Assembly (NCBI RefSeq): GCF_000716545.1
Contig: NZ_JNWZ01000005.1
Location: 1 to 64,000, forward strand
From: Kitasatospora phosalacinea
GTDB taxonomy: Bacteria > Actinomycetota > Actinomycetes > Streptomycetales > Streptomycetaceae
Reading direction: 5' to 3'
Length of the DNA: 64,000 bases
Shown here: piece after piece, positions 56,208-64,000 of the stretch
Position numbering within the stretch: the stretch's first letter is position 1
Layout of the letters: each line of letters begins with the position of its first letter
Notes under the pieces: generated by a model
Seen by the model: the letters and a program-made list of their open reading frames with translations, nothing else
Databases searched by the model: none
What the model was told of the DNA's origin: nothing
Program-made: the position numbers and the translations under genes

Positions 56208-57119
56208 CTACTCCTCGTCCTCGTCCTTGGGACGCTCCGTCGCGTGGCCGGTGATCGGCTTCTCGCCCCTCGGCCCCTGGTTGTCCCGCCGCCGCAGGTA
56301 CCGCTCGAACTCCCGGGCGATCGCGTCCCCGGAGGCCTCCGGCAGCTCCGCGGTGTCCTGCGCCTCCTCCAACTGCTGGACGTACTCCGCGACTTCGGTG
56401 TCCTCCGCGGCGAGCTGGTCAACCCCGAGCTGCCAGGCCCGGGCGTCGTCGGCGAGCTCGCCCGGCGGGATGCGCAGGTCGAGCAGGTCCTCGACCTTGT
56501 TGAGCAGGGCGAGGGTGGCCTTGGGGTTGGGCGGCTGGGAGACGTAGTGCGGGACGGCGGCCCAGAAGGTCACCGCGGGGACGCCGGCGTGCGCGCAGGC
56601 CTCCTGGAGGACGCCCACGATGCCCGTGGGGCCCTCGTAGCGGCTCTCCTCCAGGTCGAGCGAGCGGGCCACCGCCGCGTCCGAGGTGACGCCGGAGACC
56701 GGGACGGGCCTGGTGTGCGGGGTGTCGCCGAGCAGCGCGCCCAGGACCACGACCAGCTCGACGCCCAGCTCGTGGGCGAAGCCCAGCAGTTCGTTGCAGT
56801 ACGAGCGCCAGCGCATGCTGGGCTCGATGCCGCGGACGAGCACCAGGTCCCGCGGCTTGGGCTCGGTGACCCGGACCACCGACAGCCGGGTGGTGGGCCA
56901 GGTGATCCGGCGGACCCCGCCGTCGAGCCAGATGGTGGGCCGGTTGACCTGGAAGTCGTAGTAGTCCTCGGCGTCGAGCGCGGCGAACACCTTGCCGCCC
57001 CAGGTCTCGTCGAGGTGCCCGAGCGCGGCGGAGGCCGCGTCGCCGGCGTCGTTCCAGCCCTCGAAGGCGCAGATCATCACCGGGTCGATCAACTCGGGAA
57101 GGTCTTCCAGCTCGATCAC
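56208..57119 (-). CDS. PAC2-family protein
   Basis: A 303-residue soluble protein of the PAC2 (proteasome assembly chaperone-like) family. It begins VIELEDLPELIDPVMICAFEGWNDAGDAA, read in parts, with the family motif FEGWNDAG, and includes YYDFQVNRP and GVPAVTFWAAVPHYVS. The C-terminus is charged and low in complexity (HATERPKDEDEE). In actinobacteria these proteins are conserved, but their role is unproven; a link to the proteasome is inferred only from the fold. The GTG start at 57119 has GGAGGGAG upstream, slightly far away. It lies beside mshC, a common arrangement. Confidence 0.92.
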   Translation of the reverse strand: MIELEDLPELIDPVMICAFEGWNDAGDAASAALGHLDETWGGKVFAALDAEDYYDFQVNRPTIWLDGGVRRITWPTTRLSVVRVTEPKPRDLVLVRGIEPSMRWRSYCNELLGFAHELGVELVVVLGALLGDTPHTRPVPVSGVTSDAAVARSLDLEESRYEGPTGIVGVLQEACAHAGVPAVTFWAAVPHYVSQPPNPKATLALLNKVEDLLDLRIPPGELADDARAWQLGVDQLAAEDTEVAEYVQQLEEAQDTAELPEASGDAIAREFERYLRRRDNQGPRGEKPITGHATERPKDEDEE

Positions 57120-57305
57120 CCGGCATCTCCCTCCGTCAGTGGCGGGGGCTCTGCCGCCCCCGTGGTCCCTTACTGCCCAGCCTACGGGCATTGAATGCCC
57201 CCGCGGACCGGGTGAGGTGCCCAAGCGTAGTGGTGTCAGCCGACGGGGATCCGGCACGGGCGGCGCCCGCGCCCGCCGCGGGCGCGCCGGGTGCGGGCAC
57301 CGGGT

Positions 57306-58070
57306 TCACTCCCCGTGCCCCCCGGCCGGGTTGAGGGCGGCGACGACCCGGTCGTAGTCGCCGCGGGCCTCCCCGTAGCGCAGGAACTTCACCCGCTCGA
57401 CCTGGATCTCCCTCGCGTCCGGGGCGGCCTCGATCAGGCCGACCACCTCGGCGGTGAACTCCTCCAGCGGCATGGCCGCCTCGTTCTCCTCGTGCCCGGG
57501 CACGAGCGCGGTGCGGACGGCCGGGGGCACCAGCTCCACGACCTTCACGGAGGTGTCGGCGAGCTGCAGGCGGAGGGACTCGCTGAGCATGTGGACGGCG
57601 GCCTTCGTCGCGTTGTACGTCGGCGTGGCCTTCAGGGGGGCGAACGCCAGACCGGACGAGACGGTCATGATCGTGGCGTCCGGCTGCCGCTGGAGGTGCT
57701 CGACGAAGGCCGCGACGAGCCGGATCGTGCCCAGGAGGTTCGTGGTGACCGTGGCTTCGGCGGTGGCCAGGAACGACGAGGGGCGGTGCCAGTCCTCGGC
57801 GCTCATCACGCCGGCCATGGTCACCAGGACGTTCAGGCCGGGGTGGCGGGCGAGGACCTGCTCCGCCGCCGCCTCGATGCTCGCCGGGTCGGCGGCGTCG
57901 ACGCGCACGGTGTCGATGCCGGGGTGCTCGGCCGCGATCTGCTCCAGCAGGTCGGCCCGCCGGCCGCCCACGACGACGGTGTTGCCCCTCTCCCGCAGCG
58001 CGAGGGCGAGCGCCAGCCCGAGGCCGCTGGTGGAACCGGGGATGAAGACGGTGTTTCCGGAGATGTTCAC
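57306..58070 (-). CDS. Short-chain dehydrogenase/reductase
   Basis: A 254-residue SDR. The nucleotide-binding motif is GSTSGLGLALA (about 12-22), with NADP-type GGRR after beta-2. The catalytic set is Ser in TVSSGLAF with Tyr-x-x-x-Lys in TYNATKAAVHML. It resembles the DltE/SDR oxidoreductases; the substrate is unknown. The GTG start has GGGAGCC next to it. It is divergent from the XRE-type regulator gene across 101 bp, so it is probably that regulator's target. Confidence 0.9.
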   Translation of the reverse strand: MNISGNTVFIPGSTSGLGLALALALRERGNTVVVGGRRADLLEQIAAEHPGIDTVRVDAADPASIEAAAEQVLARHPGLNVLVTMAGVMSAEDWHRPSSFLATAEATVTTNLLGTIRLVAAFVEHLQRQPDATIMTVSSGLAFAPLKATPTYNATKAAVHMLSESLRLQLADTSVKVVELVPPAVRTALVPGHEENEAAMPLEEFTAEVVGLIEAAPDAREIQVERVKFLRYGEARGDYDRVVAALNPAGGHGE

Positions 58071-58171
58071 GGCTCCCAATGTCGTCCCTCCCCGGCGGCG
58101 GTGGCAGAGACGCGTTGTCGGGGGACCGCCGGTCCCTGGTTGGGCGGCGGCGACCGGACGACAATCGGACC

Positions 58172-59020
58172 ATGGACCGCACCGCACTCGCCGACTTCCT
58201 GCGCCGCCGCCGCGAAGCACTCCGGCCGGAGGACGTCGGCCTGCCCCGGGGCGCCCGCCGGAGGGCTCCGGGGCTGCGCCGGGAGGAGGTCGCCTCGCTC
58301 GCCGTGATGTCGACCGACTACTACACCAGGCTGGAGCAGCGGCGCGCCCCCCAGCCCAGCGAGCACATCCTGTCCTCGCTCGCGCGGGCGCTGCGACTGA
58401 CCGGGGACGAACGCGACTACCTGTACCGGATCGCCGGGCGCAACGCCCCCGCCGCACCGTCGGCCCCGCCCCACGTCGCCCCCGCGCTGCTGCGGGTGCT
58501 CGACCGCCTCGACGACACCCCGGCGCTCGTTCTGGGCGACCTGGGCGAGACCCTGGTGCAGAACGGCCTGGCCGCGGCGCTGTTCGGCGACGCCTCGCAC
58601 CTGACCGGCCCGGCCCGCAGCGCGATCTACCGCTGGTTCACCGACCCCGCCGCCAGGTCCCTCTACCCCGAGGAGGACCGCGACCGGCAGAGCCGCGCCC
58701 AGGTGGCGAACCTGCGCGCCGCCCACGGCGTCCGCGGCCCGCGCTCCAGCGCGGGCGAGCTGGTGCGGGCCCTGAGCGCGGCCAGCGAGGAGTTCGTCGA
58801 CCTGTGGGCGCGGCACGAGGTCGCCCGGCGCTTCGAGGACCGCAAGACGCTCGTCCACCCCGAGGTCGGGCCGATCGAGGTCGACTGCCAGGCCCTGTTC
58901 ACCGAGGACCAGTCCCAGGTGCTGCTGGTGCTCACGGCCGCGCCGCGCAGCGAGAGCGAGGAGAAGCTGCGCCTGCTCGCCGTGCTGGGGCAGAGCCGCT
59001 TCGCCGCCGCCGACCGCTGA
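58172..59020 (+). CDS. XRE/MmyB-type transcriptional regulator
   Basis: A 282-residue regulator. The N-terminal helix-turn-helix (about 5-75) has LADFLRRRREALRPEDVGL and REEVASLAVMSTDYYTRLEQ. The C-terminal MmyB-like ligand-binding domain (about 100-275) contains YRWFTDPAARSLYPEEDRD and FEDRKTLVHPEVGPIEVD. Regulators of this group often control the divergent dehydrogenase gene, here the SDR. The ATG at 58172 is chosen because the family's conserved N-terminus begins there; the RBS is poor. Confidence 0.92.
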   Translation: MDRTALADFLRRRREALRPEDVGLPRGARRRAPGLRREEVASLAVMSTDYYTRLEQRRAPQPSEHILSSLARALRLTGDERDYLYRIAGRNAPAAPSAPPHVAPALLRVLDRLDDTPALVLGDLGETLVQNGLAAALFGDASHLTGPARSAIYRWFTDPAARSLYPEEDRDRQSRAQVANLRAAHGVRGPRSSAGELVRALSAASEEFVDLWARHEVARRFEDRKTLVHPEVGPIEVDCQALFTEDQSQVLLVLTAAPRSESEEKLRLLAVLGQSRFAAADR

Positions 59021-59122
59021 ACCGGCGCGTCCGTTCGCGGTCCGAGCGGGGAACACGCAGGCTGTTCCGGGGGATTCGTCCCCATTCGTCACCACCGTCC
59101 GGCCTGCGAGGAGAGCAAGGAC

Positions 59123-60136
59123 ATGAAGGCAGCCGTCGTCCGGGACTTCACCGAACCGCTGGAGATCGAGGAGCGCGAGGTGCCGTCCCCGCAGCCGCAC
59201 CAGGTGCTGGTGCGGATCGAGTGCTCCGGCCTGTGCCACACCGACATCCACGCCGCGCACGGCGACTGGCCGGTCAAGCCGTCCCCGCCGTTCGTGCCCG
59301 GCCACGAGGGCGTCGGCATCGTGGAGTCGGCCGGCGCGAACGTCCGGCACGTCCAGGTCGGCGAGCGGGTGGCGATCCCGTGGCTGGCCGATGCCTGCGG
59401 CCGGTGCGACCACTGCGTGACCGGCTGGGAGACGCTCTGCCTCGCCCAGCACAACTCCGGCTACTCGGTGGACGGCGCGTACGCGCAGTACGCGCTGGCG
59501 CACGGCGACTACGTCGTCCCGGTGCCGGACGGGGTGGACCCGATGGACGCCGCCCCGCTGTCCTGCGCGGGCGTCACCACGTACAAGGCGGTCAAGCTCT
59601 CCGGCGCCCGGCCGGGCACCCGGGTGCTGGTCTCCGGCATCGGCGGCCTCGGCCACCTCGCGCTGCAGTACGCCCGGATCTCCGGCGCCGAGACGGTCGC
59701 CGTCGACATCACCGACGACAAGCTGGAGCTGGCGCAGGAGCTCGGCGCCGACCACGTCCTCGACGCCCGCACCCAGGACGTCGCGCACGAGGTGCGGAAG
59801 CTCGGCGGCGCGGACGCGGCGGTCTCGCTGGCGGTCTCCAACGCCTCCTTCCGGGCCGCCTACGACTCGCTGCGCCGCGGCGGCACGCTCGTCCTGGTCG
59901 CGCTGCCCGCCGAGGGCGAGCTGACCCTGCCGGTCTTCGACACGGTGCTGAACGGGACGAAGGTGATCGGTTCGATCGTCGGCACCCGGCAGGACCTGGC
60001 GGAGGTGTTCCGGCTGCACCGGCTGGGCCGGACGAAGGTGATCCGGGAGACCCGCAGGCTGGAGGACGTCAACTCCTGCTTCGCGGAGGTGCTGGCCGGC
60101 AAGGTCTCGGCCCGGCTGGTGTTCGACCTGCGCTGA
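59123..60136 (+). CDS. adhP: Zinc-dependent alcohol dehydrogenase
   Basis: A 337-residue medium-chain alcohol dehydrogenase of the AdhP type. Catalytic zinc ligands are in CSGLCHTDIHAAHGDW and GHEGVG. The structural zinc cysteines are in CGRCDHCVTGWETLC, and the NAD site is in SGIGGLGHLALQYA. It interconverts short-chain alcohols and aldehydes with NAD. The start follows GGAGAGCAAGGAC. A short hairpin (60162-60189) lies after the gene, before the LacI promoter, so it is probably a separate transcript. The family is certain; the physiological substrate is likely ethanol/acetaldehyde but unproven. Confidence 0.93.
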   Translation: MKAAVVRDFTEPLEIEEREVPSPQPHQVLVRIECSGLCHTDIHAAHGDWPVKPSPPFVPGHEGVGIVESAGANVRHVQVGERVAIPWLADACGRCDHCVTGWETLCLAQHNSGYSVDGAYAQYALAHGDYVVPVPDGVDPMDAAPLSCAGVTTYKAVKLSGARPGTRVLVSGIGGLGHLALQYARISGAETVAVDITDDKLELAQELGADHVLDARTQDVAHEVRKLGGADAAVSLAVSNASFRAAYDSLRRGGTLVLVALPAEGELTLPVFDTVLNGTKVIGSIVGTRQDLAEVFRLHRLGRTKVIRETRRLEDVNSCFAEVLAGKVSARLVFDLR

Positions 60137-60161
60137 CCTCCGCAAGCCGGGGGAGCGGACC

Positions 60162-60189
60162 GAGGACGGCACCGACCGGTTCCGTCCTC
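60162..60189 (+). terminator. Hairpin after adhP
   Basis: GAGGACGG and its complement CCGTCCTC around a 12-nt loop, followed by TTCT, 25 bp after the stop codon. A weak to moderate terminator. Confidence 0.5.
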
Positions 60190-60200
60190 TTCTGCAAATC

Positions 60201-60233
60201 AACGCAAGCCGCTTGCGTTTTCTGTCGTACACT
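60201..60233 (+). promoter_or_regulatory. LacI-type operator and leaderless promoter
   Basis: The palindrome AACGCAAGCCGCTTGCGTT (60201-60219) is a typical LacI-family operator. A -10 box TACACT (60228-60233) lies six bases before the ATG, so the transcript is probably leaderless and the operator covers the -35 region. Autorepression is the natural reading. Confidence 0.75.
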
Positions 60234-60239
60234 CGGCGC

Positions 60240-61253
60240 ATGACACGACGACTTGCCGAGGTGGCGAAGAAGGTCGGGGTCAGCGAGGCGACCGTCAGCC
60301 GGGTGCTGAACGAGAAGCCCGGTGTCTCCGAAGCGACCAGGGCGGCCGTTCTCACCGCCCTCGACGTGCTCGGCTACGAGCGGCCCACCCAGTTGCGCGG
60401 GGAGCGCGCCCGCCTGATCGGGCTGGTCCTGCCGGAGTTGGGCAACCCGATCTTCCCGGCGTTCGCCGAGGCGGTGGGCGGCGCGCTGGCCGGCCAGGGC
60501 TTCACCCCGGTGCTGTGCACCCAGACCGCGGGCGGGGTCTCCGAGGCCGACTACGTCGACCTGCTGCTGGAGCAGCACGTCTCCGGCGTGGTGTTCTTCG
60601 GCGGCCTGTACGCCCAGGGCGACGCGCCGCACGACCACTACCAGCGCCTGGCCGAGCGCAGCCTGCCGACGGTGCTGCTGAACGCCGCGATCGAGCACCT
60701 GGACTTCCCCCGGGTCTCCTGCGACGACGCGGTGGCGGTCGAGCAGGCCTTCGGCCACCTGCGGCAGTTGGGGCACACGGAGGTCGGCCTGGTGCTCGGC
60801 CCGCTGGACCACATGCCCTCGCAGCGCAAGCTGGCCGCGGCCCGGGCGGTGGTGGCCAAACTGGGCCTCGAACTGCCGGACGAGCACGTCGAGCGGGCGC
60901 TGTTCAGCCTGGAGGGCGGCCAGGCGGCCACCACCCGGCTGCTGCGCCAGGGCGTCACCGGCGTGGTCTGCGCGAGCGACCCGCTGGCGCTGGGCGCGGT
61001 GCGTGCGGTGCGCCGGGCCGGGCTCGCGGTGCCGGACGACGTCTCGGTGGTCGGCTACGACGACTCCTCGTTCATGATGTGCACCGATCCGCCGCTGACC
61101 ACCGTCCGGCAGCCGATCGAGGCGATGGGCCGGGCGGTGGTGGAACTGCTGGTCGGCGAGATCGCCGGGGTCCGGGTCACCCACGACGAGCTGCTCTTCG
61201 AGCCCGAGCTGGTGGTGCGCGGATCGACCGCGCCGGCCCGCGCGCGGGGCTGA
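60240..61253 (+). CDS. LacI-family transcriptional regulator
   Basis: A 337-residue LacI/GalR regulator. The N-terminal DNA-binding domain has RLAEVAKKVGVSEATVSRVLNEKPGVSEATR, read in parts, including the minor-groove hinge helix region. The periplasmic-binding-protein-like effector domain (about 65-335) has LIGLVLPELGNPIFPAFAEA and VVGYDDSSFMMCTDPPLTTVRQP, typical of sugar sensors. The ATG at 60240 is chosen because the HTH starts at once and the promoter sits just before it. The operator upstream and the secreted carbohydrate-binding protein downstream suggest control of a polysaccharide-use system; the sugar is unknown. Confidence 0.93.
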   Translation: MTRRLAEVAKKVGVSEATVSRVLNEKPGVSEATRAAVLTALDVLGYERPTQLRGERARLIGLVLPELGNPIFPAFAEAVGGALAGQGFTPVLCTQTAGGVSEADYVDLLLEQHVSGVVFFGGLYAQGDAPHDHYQRLAERSLPTVLLNAAIEHLDFPRVSCDDAVAVEQAFGHLRQLGHTEVGLVLGPLDHMPSQRKLAAARAVVAKLGLELPDEHVERALFSLEGGQAATTRLLRQGVTGVVCASDPLALGAVRAVRRAGLAVPDDVSVVGYDDSSFMMCTDPPLTTVRQPIEAMGRAVVELLVGEIAGVRVTHDELLFEPELVVRGSTAPARARG

Positions 61254-61302
61254 CCGGCAGCGGGCAGCGGCCCCCGAGGGGGCGTCAGGGCAAGGCCGCC
61301 GA

Positions 61303-61334
61303 GCGGGCGGGCACTTCGGTGCCCGCCCGCTTTT
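61303..61334 (+). terminator. TTCG-capped terminator with T-tract after the LacI gene
   Basis: A perfect 12-bp stem GCGGGCGGGCAC (61303-61314 with 61319-61330), a TTCG loop and TTTT at once after it. A classical rho-independent terminator. Confidence 0.92.
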
Positions 61335-61360
61335 CGTGTGCGCACGCTTGCACCGATCCG

Positions 61361-61432
61361 TTGACATGTTCGTAGCGTCGCTGTAACTCTTGGCTGCCAT
61401 CGCGCAAAAGATAGACAGAAGACTGTCATCTT
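61361..61432 (+). promoter_or_regulatory. Promoter and hairpin/operator of the discoidin protein gene
   Basis: TTGACA (61361-61366), a 17-bp spacer and TAACTC (61384-61389) form a strong -35 with a fair -10. Downstream, 61408-61432 is an inverted repeat (AAGAT-A-GACAG, AAGA, CTGTC-ATCTT) with a single bulged A. It could be an operator or a 5'-UTR hairpin, ending 22 bp before the start codon. Confidence 0.6.
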
Positions 61433-61454
61433 CTTGACCTTGTGAAGGGACGTC

Positions 61455-64000
61455 ATGAGATCGAAGCGCATAACCGCGCGGCTGACGGCGTCGTCAGCCG
61501 CGCTGGGAATGCTCCTGCTCGCCGGGCCGCTGCTCCCGGCGGCGCAGGCGGCCGGAGGGCCGAACCTGGCGCTCGGCAAGACCGTCACCGCCTCCAGCGC
61601 CAACGGCGCCTACACGGCCGGCAACGTCAACGACGGCAACCAGGACAGCTACTGGGAGTCCAACGGCATCGCCTCCGCGCAGTGGGTCCAGGTCGACCTG
61701 GGCGCGGCGGCCCCCATCGACACCGTGGTGCTGAAGATCCCCGGCTCCTGGGGCGCCCGGACCGAGACGCTCAGCGTGCTCGGCTCCACCGACGGCACGA
61801 ACTTCTCCACCATCACCTCCGCGGCCGACCACACCTTCGACCCGGCCTCCGGCGACCGGGTGACGATCTCCTTCGGGGCCACCAGCGCCCGCTACGTGCG
61901 GGTCAGCATCACCGCCAACACCGGCTGGCAGGCCGCCCAGATCTCCGAGTTCGAGGTCTACGGCGCCACCTCCGCCTCGGCGAACCTGCTGGCCGGGCGC
62001 ACCTTCACCGCCAGCGGCTACTCGCAGACCTACGTGGCGGGCAACGTCGGCGACGGCAACCAGGCCACCTACTGGGAGAGCGCCAACAACGCCTTCCCGC
62101 AGTGGATCCAGGGCGACCTGGGCTCCGCCGTCCCGGTCAACAAGCTGGTGCTGAAGCTGCCGGCCGGCTGGGAGAAGCGCACCGAGACGCTCAAGGTCCA
62201 GGGCTCCACCGACGGCACCAACTTCACCGACCTGGCCGCCTCGGCCGGCTACGTGTTCGACCCGGCCGCCGGCAACGCGGTGACGGTCAACCTGGCGACC
62301 ACCACCACCCGGTACCTGCGGCTGGCCTTCACCGCCAACACCGCCTGGCCGGCCGGCCAGCTCTCCGAGTTCGAGGCGTACGGCCCGACCTCCGGCGACA
62401 CCCAGGCGCCCAGCGCCCCGGCCAACCTGGCGTACAGCTCGCCCGCGGCCGGGCAGACCAAGCTGACCTGGGGGGCGTCCACTGACAACGTGGGCGTCAC
62501 CGGCTACGACGTGTACGCCAACGGCGCGCTGCTGACCTCGGTGTCGGGCACCACCCTGACGTACACCGACAGCCGCTCCGACAGCCAGACGGTGTCGTAC
62601 TACGTGAAGGCGAAGGACGCGGCGGGCAACCAGTCCGCGGCCTCCAACACCGTCACCCGCACCGGCCAGTCCGGCGACACCCAGGCGCCCAGCGCCCCGG
62701 CCAACCTGGCGTACAGCTCGCCCGCGGCCGGGCAGACCAAGCTGACCTGGGGGGCGTCCAGCGACAACGTGGGCGTCACCGGCTACGACGTGTACGCCAA
62801 CGGCGCGCTGCTGACCTCGGTGTCGGGCACCACCCTGACGTACACCGACAGCCAGCCGGACACCGCGACCGTCTCGTACTACGTGAAGGCGAAGGACGCG
62901 GCGGGCAACACCTCCGCGGCGTCCAACACCGTGGTGCGCACCGGCAGCGGGGGAGGGACGGGCACCAACCTGGCGGCGGGCAAGCCGATCTCGGCCTCCT
63001 CCTCCACCTTCACCTTCGTGGCGACCAACGCCAACGACAACGACACCGCGACCTACTGGGAGGGCGCGGCGGGCAGCTACCCGAGCACCCTCGCGGTGAA
63101 GCTGGGCGCCAACGCGACCACCAGCGCGGTGGTGGTCAAGCTCAACCCCGCCTCGGCCTGGGGCCCCCGCACCCAGACCATCGAGGTGGACGGCCGCGAG
63201 CAGAGCGCGAGCGGCTTCACCACCCTGGTGCCGGCGCAGAGCTACACCTTCGACCCGGCGAGCGGCAACGCCGTCACCATCCCGGTCTCCGCGACCGTCG
63301 CCGACGTGCAGCTGAAGTTCACCGCCAACTCCGGCTCCAGCGGCGGCCAGGCCGCCGAGTTCCAGGTGATCGGCGTCCCGGCCCCCAACCCGGACCTGAG
63401 CGTCACCTCGGTCGGCAGCAACCCGGCCGCCCCGGTCGAGACCGACACCCCGACCCTGTCGGCGGTGGTGAAGAACGGCGGCACCAACCCCTCCGGCGCC
63501 ACCTCGGTCAACTTCTACCTGGGCACCGCCAAGGTCGGCTCGGCCAACGTCGGCGCCCTCGCAGCCGGTGCCTCCACCACCGTGACCGCGCAGATCCCGG
63601 CGCAGAACGCGGGCAGCTACCAGCTGACCGCGAAGGTCGACGAGGACAACAAGGTCATCGAGCAGGACGAGACCAACAACTCGTTCACCGCCGCGAGCGT
63701 CCTGACGGTCAGCCAGGTCGCCTCCTCCGACCTGGTCGCCGCCCCCTCGACCTGGTCGCCCTCCAACCCCGCCGACGGCAGCGCGGTGAACTTCACCGTC
63801 GCGGTCAAGAACCAGGGCACGGTGGCCAGCGCCGCCGGCAGCCACGGCATCACCGTCACCATCGCGGACGCCACCAGCGGCACCGTGCTGAAGACCCTGA
63901 CCGGCGCGTACAGCGGCACGCTCGCCCCCGGCGCCACCGGCGGCCCGGTCTCGCTGGGCAGCTGGACCGCCGCCAACGGCCGCTACACCGTCAGGACGGT
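61455..64000 (+). CDS. Secreted multidomain carbohydrate-binding protein (discoidin/FnIII/CARDB), 3' end outside window
   Basis: At least 848 residues are visible before the window ends. A signal peptide (MRSKRITARLT, a hydrophobic stretch, then AQA) ends near residue 35. Two F5/8C (discoidin, CBM32-like) domains lie at about 37-175 and 180-312. Two fibronectin III domains (about 316-402 and 408-495) are nearly identical. A third discoidin-like domain (about 500-640) and two CARDB-type domains (about 645-750 and 755 onward) follow. Such arrays commonly precede or follow a glycoside hydrolase module (for example GH87-type alpha-1,3-glucanases); none is seen in the part present. The protein is probably regulated by the LacI protein next to it. 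Confidence 0.88.
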   Translation, partial: MRSKRITARLTASSAALGMLLLAGPLLPAAQAAGGPNLALGKTVTASSANGAYTAGNVNDGNQDSYWESNGIASAQWVQVDLGAAAPIDTVVLKIPGSWGARTETLSVLGSTDGTNFSTITSAADHTFDPASGDRVTISFGATSARYVRVSITANTGWQAAQISEFEVYGATSASANLLAGRTFTASGYSQTYVAGNVGDGNQATYWESANNAFPQWIQGDLGSAVPVNKLVLKLPAGWEKRTETLKVQGSTDGTNFTDLAASAGYVFDPAAGNAVTVNLATTTTRYLRLAFTANTAWPAGQLSEFEAYGPTSGDTQAPSAPANLAYSSPAAGQTKLTWGASTDNVGVTGYDVYANGALLTSVSGTTLTYTDSRSDSQTVSYYVKAKDAAGNQSAASNTVTRTGQSGDTQAPSAPANLAYSSPAAGQTKLTWGASSDNVGVTGYDVYANGALLTSVSGTTLTYTDSQPDTATVSYYVKAKDAAGNTSAASNTVVRTGSGGGTGTNLAAGKPISASSSTFTFVATNANDNDTATYWEGAAGSYPSTLAVKLGANATTSAVVVKLNPASAWGPRTQTIEVDGREQSASGFTTLVPAQSYTFDPASGNAVTIPVSATVADVQLKFTANSGSSGGQAAEFQVIGVPAPNPDLSVTSVGSNPAAPVETDTPTLSAVVKNGGTNPSGATSVNFYLGTAKVGSANVGALAAGASTTVTAQIPAQNAGSYQLTAKVDEDNKVIEQDETNNSFTAASVLTVSQVASSDLVAAPSTWSPSNPADGSAVNFTVAVKNQGTVASAAGSHGITVTIADATSGTVLKTLTGAYSGTLAPGATGGPVSLGSWTAANGRYTVRT
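62396..62942. repeat. Near-identical tandem repeat encoding two FnIII domains
   Basis: Two copies, about 62396-62664 and 62674-62942, offset by 278-279 bases once the variable linker is counted. Long stretches are identical at the DNA level, including silent positions, so the duplication or gene conversion is recent. Confidence 0.85.

Noticed and set aside
61494..63845. A 783-codon minus-strand frame opposite the discoidin protein
   Set aside because: Its repeats mirror the FnIII duplication, and the plus-strand protein has a signal peptide and recognised domains.
1..64000. tRNA, rRNA, CRISPR array, insertion sequence, integrase or att site
   Set aside because: No T-loop-like consensus, regularly spaced repeats with spacers, transposase motifs or flanking direct repeats were found on reading; a dedicated scan could still find small RNAs.

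Overview
The window is very GC-rich actinomycete DNA, almost certainly from a Streptomyces/Kitasatospora-type organism. It carries two chaplin genes (aerial-hypha surface proteins), the mycothiol ligase gene mshC with its usual neighbours (SCO1664-family, DUF3090, histidine phosphatase), an F420-type oxidoreductase, and strongly GC-biased third codon positions. From recall of S. coelicolor, the two ends resemble one conserved locus: chpC-chpH (SCO1674-1675) on the left, and the mshC cassette (SCO1663-1664) on the right. About 40 kb of accessory DNA separates them here.

Layout: 0.1-10 kb holds an M20 peptidase, a short chaplin, a long sortase-anchored chaplin, a DUF5703 protein, an acidic hypothetical, a fragment of a SARP-type regulator, a RecD-like protein whose ATPase motifs look dead, an aldo/keto reductase and an LLM-class oxidoreductase.

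10.1-44.3 kb is a nonribosomal peptide cluster. A leftward operon (16.7 to 10.1 kb) encodes an alpha-keto-acid-type methyltransferase, a heme enzyme of the tryptophan 2,3-dioxygenase superfamily, the L-enduracididine trio MppP/MppQ/MppR, an MbtH protein and an alpha/beta hydrolase. A rightward ABC exporter pair follows. Then come two NRPS genes (A-PCP-C-A-PCP and C-A-PCP-E-C-A-PCP-E; four modules, no thioesterase domain) and a translationally coupled penicillin-binding-protein-type thioesterase. A two-component system, a degenerate ABC-ATPase-like protein, a winged-helix regulator, an MppO-type Fe(II)/2-oxoglutarate hydroxylase, an MFS exporter and a GT39-like membrane glycosyltransferase complete the set. 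Together they predict a probably head-to-tail cyclic tetrapeptide with D residues at positions 3 and 4, at least one (beta-hydroxy)enduracididine, possibly a C-methylated and oxidised aromatic residue, and possibly a sugar. The tailoring genes recall mannopeptimycin, but the four-module assembly line and the dioxygenase-like enzyme differ.

44.4-51.2 kb is a five-gene, translationally coupled leftward operon: membrane Ser/Thr kinase, coiled-coil protein, ClpB-like AAA+ ATPase, radical-SAM activase-like protein and zinc-ribbon FHA protein. I do not recognise this as a described system. Two T-x-x-D motifs in the kinase N-terminus could be docking sites for the FHA protein of the same operon.

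51.4-64 kb returns to core genes: CorA, the phosphatase/DUF3090/SCO1664/mshC cassette, PAC2, a divergent SDR/XRE-regulator pair, adhP, a LacI regulator with a clear palindromic operator, and the 5' part of a secreted protein with discoidin, fibronectin III and CARDB domains that runs off the window. No tRNA, rRNA, CRISPR array, insertion sequence or integrase was seen.
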